64,000 bases of DNA from Monocercomonoides exilis (taxonomy: Eukaryota; Preaxostyla; Oxymonadida; Polymastigidae), in NCBI GenBank assembly GCA_001643675.2, contig LSRY02000014.1, forward strand, positions 684,501 to 748,500, read 5' to 3'. Shown piece after piece: positions 1 through 11,000 of this stretch. How positions within the stretch are numbered: the first letter of the stretch is position 1; every line of letters begins with the position of its first letter. A model generated the notes under the pieces. It was not told the origin of the DNA, did no database searches, and saw only the letters and a list, made by a program, of their open reading frames with translations. The translations under genes were made by a program, and so were the position numbers.

Positions 1-252
1 GATTTATTGCTGATGAAACTTGAGCAATTACGAAAGAAAGCTTTCTGATGGTATTTGACAGAGTGATAATGCACTCAATTATTAACTGAAGAATTTTTTA
101 TTGGGAAAATAACATACACTGTTTTCTGTTTATGGATTTTCTTGCTGCACATTTGTCCCCTCATATAACACAGAACGCTGACGTTCACAATTTTAATAAG
201 TTCTCACTGCCTTCTCACACGTCACATCTTGTCTAGCCATTGGATCTGCATA

Positions 253-460
253 TCAATGCTGCATTTGAAAATTGGTTGAGAGCAAGTAATTTCTAACTCC
301 AGTGCCTTCTTCTGGAGAATAAAGAATATCATTTTTAAACAAATTTGTCAATTCATTACACGCGAAATTCAATCCTTCGACAATTAAAGCTTCATTCAGA
401 GATACTGGAATCTGGTCATTCTATCTCGACATCGTTCGATCGAAACTCAATGAGAAAAAT
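253..460 (-). pseudogene. Coding-like fragment, frameshifted, gene unknown
   Basis: Read on the minus strand, 253-420 is an open frame of 55 codons ending in TGA with ordinary protein composition (it contains IPVSLNEALIVEGL and SPEEGTGVRNYLL). It is preceded in frame by TAG. The neighbouring frame from 460 carries a coding-like stretch (LIEFRSNDVEIE) that ends at a TGA overlapping the start of the first stretch, so removing one A near 417 would join the two into one reading. A possible splice acceptor (TTCTAG) lies at 461-462. I do not recognise the protein and find no convincing upstream exon. It could be a decayed gene, a last exon with an assembly indel, or chance. Confidence is low. Confidence 0.35.
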
Positions 461-1305
461 CTAGAATGGGTAAAAGTTTCGGAAAATATAATGAATACAA
501 CAAAGCCATATTTTAGCGGGGAAATGTTCTTTTCGTCCCGACAACGTGAAGGTGTTGCAAAAGATATTTATCCTAATATTTCTTTGTTTTTAAATAAAAA
601 AATTTTAATTACTTTTTTGATTATTAATTAGTTGTGAATGTTTGAAAAACAATTCCTTGAATCGAAAATATTTCCATTTTTTATTTCAAATGATTATACG
701 AAAGAAAGGATGAACATGAGTTGACATTCAAAATAGTCCAGAATTTATGATATGTCACGAATTTGCTGCGTTCTAATCTTTATCTTAATTTCATCTGAAA
801 CATCTGCTTTTGAAACAGCTGTGAAATGTTAACGATTTAAATACAAAATCTCTTCCCCATGATAAACAATACTTGGAAAAATAATTGCTCCCCATAAAGT
901 TATTTTTTGTAAGATAATCACCCACACATTTATTCACACAAATATTTTCTTTTTTTTTTTCTTTTTTTTTCGTGTGGAAAATTGGTGATGAATTTGACAA
1001 ACTTTTTTTCACGTAATCCAAAGTTATGTTTAACCTTTTTCACACCTATTCAGCACTGAAATCAACATTATTATCTGAAAAAATTTCATTAAAATATAAA
1101 AGTCTTCTTCAATTTGGTATTTTCAAAAAAACAGTTATTTTCCAACGAAATAACAAAATTTTTATTTCACATATATTTTACACACAAAAATTTCAGAACC
1201 TAACTAAATTAAAGAGAACTGAAGGAATTTTTTAGATATGTCTATCCCATTTTTATATTATTTTTTTGTTGATCATAAAATCCGATTTTTAAAGCCAAGA
1301 TCAAA
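461..1305. other. AT-rich intergenic region, no gene seen
   Basis: No supported gene. The short open frames here are low-complexity Lys/Phe/Asn readings of AT-rich DNA. The last 40 bases before the uS12 start hold a TGATCA hexamer (1270-1275). The first 252 bases of the window likewise show nothing supportable. Confidence 0.5.
1270..1275. promoter_or_regulatory. TGATCA element upstream of uS12
   Basis: Palindromic TGATCA ending 31 nt before the uS12 ATG. The same hexamer lies 14-66 nt upstream of five other starts in the window (22633, 27420, 35669, 43159, 63879). A promoter role is inferred from position only. Confidence 0.35.
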
Positions 1306-2009
1306 ATGGGCTCAGGGTATATTGTTTTTTTGCTTTATAACAGTCTAATTTGATATTTATTTTGATATACATTTAATCAATTTCGTATAAATTTTAATTT
1401 TTCCCATCACATTTAGAAAACCACGTGGACTTCACGCTGCCAGAAAATTGCACAACAAACGTATCTCTGGTCGTTGGGCCGATAAGGCTTACAAGCGTCG
1501 TGTACTCGCAACAAGATGGAAGGCTGATCCTTTCCAGAAATGCTCACATGCAAAGGGGATCGTTGTGGAGAAGATGTTTGTTTCAACATTTTTAAGAGTT
1601 ATTTCAATTTTAAAGGAATAAATTTTGTAATTGAAAATTTTTATTTTATATTTAAAGTGGTGTTGAAGCTAAACAGCCAAACTCTGCACTCAGAAAATGC
1701 GTTCGTGTCCAGCTTGTGAAAAACGGAAAGAAAGTTGCAGCTTTTGTTCCAAAGGATGGTTGCTTAAACTTTGTTGACGATAACGTTTGCAAAAAGCTGC
1801 ATATTTTCCCTTTTCATTTGGAACTTATTACTCTTTGAAACTGTTTTTGTTAAAATGCGAATTTTTAGGATGAGGTTTTGATCTCAGGTTTTGGTAGAAA
1901 AGGTCACGCTGTTGGTGATTTGCCCGGAGTTCGTTTCAAGGTTGTTAAAGTTGCTGGTATTTCTTTACGTGCTTTGTATCTGCACAAGAAGGAGAAGATT
2001 AGATCGTAA
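1306..2009 (+). CDS. RPS23: 40S ribosomal protein uS12 (S23)
   Basis: Small-subunit ribosomal protein at the decoding centre, cytosolic. Four exons: 1306-1316, 1417-1575, 1658-1784 and 1869-2009 (stop TAA). The spliced protein begins [15 protein letters not shown] and contains the conserved family blocks [26 protein letters not shown] and [22 protein letters not shown]. It ends in a basic tail (KKEKIRS) as in eukaryotic S23, at the usual length of about 145 residues. Introns are 84-100 nt, with donors GTATAT, GTTTGT and GTTTGC and acceptors TTAG, AAAG and TTAG. The first exon is only 11 nt and the first intron splits Gly codon 4. The start is fixed by the conserved G-K-P-R-G-L N-terminus. Identification is secure; exon 1 is the least certain part. 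Confidence 0.95.
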
Positions 2010-2320
2010 GTTTTTTAATTCTCACTTCATGATGTTGGGTGGTTTTTCCACATGTTTGAACATGGCAGCAAATTTTTTGTAACTGGGATAATCACATTGT
2101 TCTTTTATTTTCAATTTTTTAAATGCTTTAAAGATTTTGCACAAGTTGGGTGGAATGTGAATCAACTTTTCATTATTTGTAGAAGTTTATCATTTATAAA
2201 GATAAAAAAGGAATATAAAATTATTTCATTTTTTGTTGAAAGAATCCGTACTTTTTTAGAAATAAAAAATGTGATAATGATATTTTTCTTTGCCATAATG
2301 AAAATCGCAAATGAGGTTGA
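2010..2320. other. Intergenic spacer, nothing recognised
   Basis: 311 nt between the uS12 stop and the next start. AT-rich; no coding, RNA or repeat signal recognised. It must hold the uS12 3' end and the promoter of the downstream gene. Confidence 0.5.
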
Positions 2321-4311
2321 ATGGAATCTGACATTTTTTCCGTGAGCCTTCCAGCCCTTTTTCCTCCAACATCTTATTTTGCACACGAAGGCGAAGATTA
2401 TCCGGAAGTACAGATACAAGGTTCTTTAAAATTTCTTGTTACACAAAGCAAATATAAATAAGTTTCTTTTAAACAGAGATTTTAGACCAAGCTTCAAAAA
2501 TTAATGGAGAGAATCAACTTCATCTTTTAGTGCTTGCTGAAAAAAAGATTACAGAGCTTAAAGGAAATAATGCTTTGAATATTTTCTCAAACGCATTCAT
2601 TCGTTCATTGATTCATTTGCTGAAATCCAATGCAAATTCAAACGAATCACAAATTGCCGACTTTCTTTTGGCTTTATCCCCTCTTATACACGAAGCTGTC
2701 ATATCTGGTAAATTTTCTTCAGTAGAAACTCGCTCTCTCCTGAAAAATCTAACTTCAGTGTTGTGTGAGCGCATTTTTGATAATGAAATGAACACAAATT
2801 TATCCATTATTTATTCTGCATGTGTTTGCATGCTTCAAATTGATCATGCCTTACATGAAACAGCCCTTCTGAAAATGACAAATTCAATCTTGACATTTAT
2901 TGATTTCGAAATCAAAGAAACTTCTGTACAACATCAGTATATTTGCATTTTTATTCATTCTTTGTATTGCCTAATAGAAGAAAATGGTTTTTTTTTTTCA
3001 GATTTTTAAATATTTCTTAATTTTATTTTACTAAAAATAATTTAATTTCTCTTCTTCTTTTCAGATTATATTCGCCTACTGACAAATGGAAATGTTCATA
3101 TGAGAATTTTGAATATCCTACAAAATCCATTAATTTCTCATCGGCCTATGCTTGTAAGCGAATGCTTGAAAATTTTAGCTAAAATATGTATTGGACAATC
3201 TGGAACAATTTGCAATCTTCTCGAAAATACGAAAATTATAAGTCTGATTAATGCAATTTTCCAAACATTTATAAAACCGATGATTGAAACATGGAAAAGA
3301 AGTGTCGTTACAGCTCAAAAATCGCATCCAATGCTTAATCAGTCACTTAACCAAAATATCAAATCTCCAACAGTGGAATTGAGACATTTATCAAATACAA
3401 ACAAGTTTGAAACAGCTCGAGAAATATCAACTTCAGCATCTACCATTCAATGCCAGTCGTTTTGCGATAACGTCCATCTTTCAACACAATTCCCGTTGCT
3501 TTGCAGGTTATCGATTGGGGATTCTCTTGCATCGCTTTTGGATATGTGCACAACTTGCGAAGCATCTACATTTTGCCTCGCTGAACACACAGACTTACTC
3601 AAAATGATTCTGAATTTAGCGAGCTTCCAACCACATGTTGTCAAAGAATGCAACTGTATATTTCTCGAGGAATATCAACGGGACCGGATTGAAGAAGATA
3701 TTAGATTCCTTGAACTTCGATTCGAGTCAGATAATCAAATTGAGAACTTGTCTCATTTATTTGAGCAAATGCATTACAGATGCGTTGATTTACTGGGATC
3801 TACCCTTGTCGATACAGTTTGGGGTTCAGAAGATTGCAATTTGTGCGTGTCTGTATTTCGATGTCTTCTTCAGCAACTGACTCAAGAAAGAGAAGGATCC
3901 GACGAGGATTTATATGCTGTTTGTTTGAATATCTCAAAGTTTCTTGTTATTATGAGACGAGCAGTCACTGGCGAAGACGAAGTCGACAGTTACTCCTCTG
4001 AGTTTTCTGATGATGAATGCGAATACACAAACGATGAATCTGATGATTGTTGTTACATCCCGTGCAATAAATATGCTGTTTGGGACTTAGCAAGAATACC
4101 CGATACTCGAGCTGATTCCTGCGGTAATAAAAAGTTTGTGAGGAACTTTCAAGAGAATGAGTGGAAGATATTTGTTGCAGCGCTGGAGTGTGGAGAAGAA
4201 GAAGGAATTGAAGATATCATGGTGATGCTTGTGCATGATAGATGGTCAATGATGCGTAGATCAGCAAGAGAACTTCTTCAACTCCTCCGTTGTTGGAAGA
4301 GTTTTGGCTGA
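2321..4311 (+). CDS. Hypothetical alpha-helical (ARM-like?) protein, 618 aa
   Basis: Three exons: 2321-2420, 2477-2986 and 3065-4311, giving 618 residues and TGA. Introns begin GTTCTT and GTTTTT and end ACAG and TCAG. The second intron joins GAA-AAT-G to AT-TAT, keeping one open frame. I do not recognise a named family. The sequence is rich in amphipathic Leu/Ile/Cys helices (for example IADFLLALSPLIHEAV and LVSECLKILAKICIG), which suggests an armadillo/HEAT-type solenoid. An acidic Ser/Asp/Glu stretch lies near residue 510, and the C-terminal part contains a helical segment with LVHDRWSMMRRSARELLQLL. No signal peptide or TM segment. It shares size class and style with the helical protein at 29027-30529, but relatedness was not demonstrated. 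Gene model likely; function unknown. Confidence 0.7.
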
Positions 4312-7300
4312 ATTATTAAGTTGGATGGGCTCAGTAGAAGTCTCAGTCACATCAAAAAAGCAAGTTGTTATTGTGAACTTGAAACTTAACGAACGATATT
4401 AACACGAGTTATTCGGATAAATATTGTGATTTGCTGAAATTTAAAGAGAAAAATTTATTTCTGAATGCGTATGAGAAAATAGTCATTGTACAACATAAAG
4501 CAAAAGAAAACATCATGAAAGAAATTATGTTCTCTGTAAGAAAATTGTTCGATTTTTTAGCTTTTTAACTTATTTATTTTTAACGCGTTTTTACATATTT
4601 ATCACATAAAAAATTTAAAATAAGAATTTTTATATTCAAAATTAAAATTTTAGCAAACAAAATTATAATTCTTTCTAATGAAATAATAAAATTTTCATTC
4701 AAAACAACATTTCATAAATCACAATCGTATAAACTTGAATTTGTGATTAGGATTGTTCATGCAATATTTATGTTATTTTCTTAACTGTTTAAAAAAGGAA
4801 TTTGTCGCAAATATTTGCTTTTTTGGGGGGGAAAAAAAAATACAATATCATATCAAAGGAGAAGTTTGGAACATATCAAAGTCAAAGATAGTTTTTTCAA
4901 AACATAAAAAAAAAAGATGATTAAACAAAACTTGTTTCAATATTCTCCTATTTGTTGAATTGGCAAAAAGAAAAAAGAAAAAGCAACGAAATCTGCTCAA
5001 TTGCATATTTTTATGGAAGTAAAAGATATCGTAATTGCTGAAAAACAAACGAATCAAATACATATTAATCAAACTTCAAAGTTCTTCAGAGCAAAAAACA
5101 AAGAAAAGAAAATCGCTTTGAAAAAACACGAATTAAAAATTATAACAATGTATGCACGAAAAGGGAGACTTTCATCTCAGACATTTTCAAAGAAAGCCGG
5201 TAATTGGCATCATTCATTCTTTGGAAAGTATCGCACGTCTTTTCAATGCCCGCAAGAAAATAATCTTACAGACTCGAGAAGTGTTCAATCTCCATTGATT
5301 GTGAAACAACAAAAGCAAGATCTCTTTCATACCTCACAAAATTCTATCAACAATCATTTCCATATTGATCAATCATCCATATTTTATAATAATCATCAGA
5401 ACAAAAAATGTTCTTTTGTTTGTTTTCATAATTATCATGATTAGTTCCAAATATTTACTGTTTTCATTTCAAAATTATTCTTCGATCAAAATGAAACTGT
5501 TATTTAAAAAAAAAAATCTTTTTTATTATTGAATTACAAAAATGATTCAAATAAAAATGATGGAACAGAGTTTGAAAGTGAAAATAATCATCAATTATTC
5601 CAATTTCTCAATTACAAAATAGAAAATTTTATGGACACATGAACTGTTTGATGTGGATGATTAACAAAATTCAATGATTTCCATCATGATATCTTCTATC
5701 GAAAATACTTGAAGATGTCAAGTTATTAATAAGATAATTTCAAATAAGATTCTTTTTCTCATTTATTTTACGAACTTTTACAAAAAATATGTTAAAAGCT
5801 CTTTCTGATTTCAGATTTATTAACTATTTGTCTTTTTGGAAATATTTTTTATTCTCTTGAATGCAAAAATGATTATTGTTGGAAAATTTGAAACAAAAAT
5901 CAAATAAAAAGTGTTTGAATAACGAATAATACTTTATATTTGTTTATATGGGACGATATTTTTTTCTTTAAGAATTCAGTTCGATTGTGCGCATTTAATT
6001 TAATTCTCAATTTTGAGACATTTCCTGTTTTTTTGACATGAGAATGAAAAATTTCTTATGATAAGGTTGAGGAAAAAGTTTGAAACAAATTGTTGTTTTT
6101 TTCATAAATGCAAGAATTTTGCTCCATATCACATGATAGAGAGTTGTGATTTAAAAAAAGAAAAGAAAAGATTTCAATTTCGAATTTTGAATGATAATAA
6201 AAAAAATTATAAATCACTAATTCATGACAATGTGAAAATTGATTAGAACAATCAGAATAATTCGAATTGAAAACAAAAACATAAACAAATACTTAAATAC
6301 ATTTTATTGAAATTCCATGCAAAATTCATTTTCCAATATTCTGGTTGGATTATCTCACTTATTAGAATTATTTTTTGAATAGGGCAATGATTTTATCTTG
6401 ACCTTTTTTCTTTATCAAGACCTTTTTCTTTTTTGTCATGCATTTAGCTTTTCACAAGCCTGCGATAAATAAAAAATAACCAGAAATGTTTGAAATGTTT
6501 TAATTTTCTTATTCTGTATTTTTTTTTCAAAATTTCTTGTTTCACAAAAAGATTGAGGATTATAATAATTTTATGTTTTGATCATTGACTTACTGCTTTT
6601 CCAGCGAATATTTTTTATCGGAAGTTTTAAGCTTTCATATCATAATACATCGTTTATTTTTTATAAACAAAACTTGTTTTAAACTTTCTCAACTTGTTTT
6701 TTTAACACTTTTTCTCATTTCATGCATTTTTTTTAAAAAACACGATCTCAGAGACTTGCATCCATTTGTTTTAAAATTTTATGAAATGAAATAAAAACTA
6801 ATTTGAAATGATTCGATATCTCAAAGAAAAATCAACAAAACATTTGTATATGACGAACAATTTTCAGATCAAAAATTTCATATGTTCTACTATTTCGCTT
6901 CAAATTCTTGTTCTATTCTTTCACTTTTCAGGATTATATAAAAATATACAATAAATAACACCTTGTTTAAATTTTTTATATGCTAAAAATATACACAAAT
7001 TCAAATTTATTCCGATAATTGTGTTTTATGCAAAAACAGTGAAATGAGAAGAAAAGGTCAAAAATACAATTGAAAAAGTTTCAAACAAGAAAAAACAATA
7101 ATATACGAATGTTGAATTGTGATGTTGTGGCAATAAATGCATGATATAAAATATTCGTTTCACTGCCAGCAGGTCTTTGATCAAGGTCCAAAAATAATAA
7201 AAATATTGAATATTTTTTTGTACATAAAAATTTCAAAAAAATTTTTTAAAGTATTCTGAAAAACAAAAATATCAGAAAGTCTATTTATTTTGTTTTTGTT

Positions 7301-8040
7301 TTTAACCTTTTCACAAATCAACAAAGCAAAAATAAGTATCAAAAAAAGGGTTGAGAAAAATTTTTGAGGTCAAGAAAAAATATGCACCCTATTAATTCAT
7401 CAAAATAATAACAAGAGATAGAAAATACAAACATTTTTGTTCGATTCTCTCAAAGTGTTCATAAAATTCCACATTGACAAAGTCTGAAAAAAGATATTTT
7501 TTCTTTTCACAATGAAAAAACCGATCTTATTAATTTTTCATTTCAAGTTTCAACTTCATCAATTTCATCAAATTGACAAAAATTCGTTTTGTGAAGAAAG
7601 AAGCCAAAAGATAACAATGCAAGCGATGAAAACGACTCTCAACTTTTATCAAATCAAAGCATTAAAACAATGTTCCTTTCCCAACACTCAAATAAAACTT
7701 TCGCCAATTTTAAAAATGAAAAAAAAAAGATTTGAATCTGTATGAAAGAATCATTGTTAATAACTTGTTTGATAGCATAAAAAGCACTTTAAAAATATAA
7801 AACCATGTGAACGTATGCATCTCAGTAACAAATATTCCATTCTCAGTTCATTATTTTTTGATAAAAATACAACAAATCTCAAAAATTTACATTCTCTATA
7901 ATAATTCTCCTTGTAATTACGATTATCTCAAAATTCAATGAAGTGAATTTCAGTTTTTATTAAATTGTATCCGAAATGTTCAAACAACTTTCTTTTTCGT
8001 TTCTTTTTCATGCTTGAAAAGCATTTCTTATTTTCAGCTC
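4312..8040. other. Long AT-rich region, largely non-coding
   Basis: About 3.7 kb, mostly 20-25% GC with A/T homopolymer runs. Apart from the uncertain frame at 5013-5444, I see only short low-complexity frames, for example a 77-codon frame at 7512-7745 that has no supporting features. No tRNA, rRNA, repeat array or transposase was recognised. Confidence 0.5.
5013..5444 (+). CDS. Small basic hypothetical protein (doubtful)
   Basis: A single frame of 143 residues from ATG 5013 to TAG, open upstream to 4959. It is long for DNA this AT-rich, which is the main argument for it. The product is basic and polar, rich in Lys, Asn, Gln and His, with no signal peptide, TM segment or motif I know. There are no obvious splice sites and no close neighbour. 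It could be a lone exon or chance. Confidence 0.3.
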   Translation: MEVKDIVIAEKQTNQIHINQTSKFFRAKNKEKKIALKKHELKIITMYARKGRLSSQTFSKKAGNWHHSFFGKYRTSFQCPQENNLTDSRSVQSPLIVKQQKQDLFHTSQNSINNHFHIDQSSIFYNNHQNKKCSFVCFHNYHD

Positions 8041-11000
8041 TCATCCCTTTTCAAATATACCTTTTTTTTCATTCACTTCCATTTCCCCTTCCTTTTCACG
8101 CTCCTTGCTCTCGCAACTTTTTTCGTTTTCTTCACTGCTTTCCTCAAAAATGATTGCATCGGTCATCGTCACAAGAAAAGTCACACTTGGAAAAATCCCA
8201 ACCAGCTCTTTCTTCACTTCTGTGAGTGTCGGTCTTTTCGATGCCTCTGATGACAGGCATTCATCCACCACTCTCTTCACAATACTCTCTTCAATTCCCA
8301 TCTCATCTGGCTTCTCTCCGTCAACAATCTTCTGCCCAGCCACTTCCCCTTCATACTCTCCAAATGGGATCTGGAGCGTCATGCACTCCCACAGCATCAT
8401 CCCAATCGAGAATGCCACTGACTTCTCTGTCGCTCCCATCTTCCTGTTCACCTGCAGCTCAGGTGCCTTCCACCGCAAACACTCCTTCCACTTATCCTCC
8501 GATTCTTCAAATGCTGATGATGGAAGAGAATCTCCCTCTTCATCATCATCATCATCACTTGCAGATATCACAATTGTGGTTGATAAGATTGAAGATGAAT
8601 CATCATCATCATCAGAAGAAAACGAAGAACAATCCGAGTGAAGGGCAATGCAGATCACCATGTGCTCAGACAAAAGCACAATGTGCGAACTCAGGTTTCG
8701 CAAAGAGGGAAGTTCATCTTCCTCATCTTCAAGCGAGTGCAAAGCCCCATTCGCCACCCAGAATAGCATCTGTGCTCCGGTCATCTCCCTCTCCTTCAAG
8801 GTACCAATTGCCATCTCCTTCTTTTCATTCCTTCCATGAAGCAGAATGAACAGTGAATCTCTCAGATCCACAATCAGTTTTTCAAAAGGCGATGAGCAAG
8901 CCATTGCATCCACCAGATTCGACATGGATGAGGTAGTTGGGCACAGATCTTCCCCATGAATAAATGTGGTTTCTGTGTCTGTGAATGAAACTGATGGAGA
9001 TGATGTTCTCTTCCTCGTTTCTTCTTCTTTTTCCTTCTCTAATTCACATTCTTTAATCTTATCTGATTCTTGTTCAAGAATACATTCCGTTGATCCATTC
9101 TCAGCCAGAAGATATTCCGAAGACTCAGAATGTCCCATTTTCTTTTCATATTCTCTATTCTTTGTCCTCTCTTCATTCTTCTTCTCTGCCTCCCTCTCTG
9201 CCCTTCTCCACTGATCTTCTGGTGACATCTCCATTGTCACCATCTCAAATACCTTTGGATCCTTTCTGACATTATCATTTACAATCTCTTTGTATTTCCT
9301 AATTTCTTCTTTTCCTATCCTCCATCGAATGGCGAGAACAACGAATCCAATTAGAATAACAAAAAGAACAATTGACATAGCTATTATTATCCACAATGAA
9401 CTTGTCAAGTTGTCTCCTTTCATAATATTTCCATTTCCATTTGGTTCAGGCTCACTTTTATTCTTCAAAACAAATGACTTCGTTGATGAAGGAGACTCTG
9501 CATCCCCAAATAAAATATGCACATACACTTCTATTTCATCTCCACAGCTGGTGATGAGATCTTTTGCCACACTTCCTTCAACTTCTCTTTCTGACAAGAA
9601 TCCATTTGAATCAAAATCATGTTTTTCAATCTCTTTCTCTTCTCCAAGACTCTTCACAACTGAGAATGACAGATTGCATGGAACAAGAAGCATCCCTTTG
9701 AATGTCAGCTCCATTCTGTCTGTCTCTTCTTTTGCTTCCACACTCTCCAACACAGGAATGAAGAATGATGAATCCCTTTCTGAAGCAATTCCTTCAAAAT
9801 TGCACCCATCATTCAACATCCAAAGTGATGTGCCATCCTTCAATCCGTCTCCTCCTTTCAAACTCATCACATTCAATGTTACTGAATCTGAACAGATGAT
9901 ATTTCTCCTCAATGATGGATATCCTTCAATTGATGGATTGTTATTCAAAAACTCTCCTTTCTCAATCGACACAGATCCTCCGCTCATTATTATTCCTCCT
10001 ACTGGTGAATTTGTGATTGTTGTATCTTTCATCATCGCTGAACTCTTCACAACATCCACAAGGGATCCTTCCCATCTGCACATCTCTTCTTCCTCATTAT
10101 TCAAATATTGCTCATTTCTTTTATTTGAACTCCCATCAAACATGCAGCTGTCCATTGAAACATCTGTGCAATCCTCCAATTTCATCAATTTCCCTTTTAC
10201 AGTCGTTGAGCTGACATCACCTATTGTACAATTTGTCAATTGAATTGTCTTTTTCATTGTCAAGCAAGATATCAATGATTCTTCATTTCCTTCAACTGAA
10301 ATGTTTTCTGAATGAAACTTTTCCATACTTAATTGCCCACATTCATTAATATCTATCAGAGATGTATCAGTTGTTGAATTGCACAATGATAATGAATCAA
10401 TCACCGATGGAAGTAGCGATGAAAGACACAATGCAGATTCATGAAGAATGAGATTTGATATTGTGAATTCCATGATTTGTAATTCACCCTTCTCCATATT
10501 AATAATGTGAAATGGAATGCTCGCAAAAGCTGCATTTACACCTTCCACTGGTAGTTTTGAACTGAATGAGCAATTCATTATCTCAAGAATCCCTCCTTCT
10601 GGTGACATCAATGATTCATGTGAAGAGATGAAATTTGAATCAAACACAAAATTCACTCTCACCAACGAGACTGTTCCTGTTGTTGTCACTAATGTCTCTC
10701 TTGTTTTTCCAATGTTTGATTTCACTTCAACTTCACACAAGCCTCTGCTCTTCGAACTCAAACTCATTTCCTCCAGATTTATTTCTCTTCCAACCACACC
10801 CTCAGTGTCAACATACAATAGACTCACATATTCAGATGTCAGGTGCACCAATCCATGCTCAATTGAGTCACATGGAAGTGTGTTTGTTCCACACTGTCTG
10901 TCATTCGATCCGTCCACACTGCTCACAACAATTGTGTCACTCTGATGGATAGTCACAAATCCAATCAGATCTGTATCGCTTTGGTAATCACTCTCATCTC

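Noticed and set aside
9290-10243. Long plus-strand open frames opposite the giant genes (also 8105-8641, 46934-47683, 52214-52888)
   Set aside because: They are antisense shadows of Ser/Glu/Leu-rich coding DNA, with low-complexity or Pro/Ser/His-rich translations, no signal, motif or splice structure.
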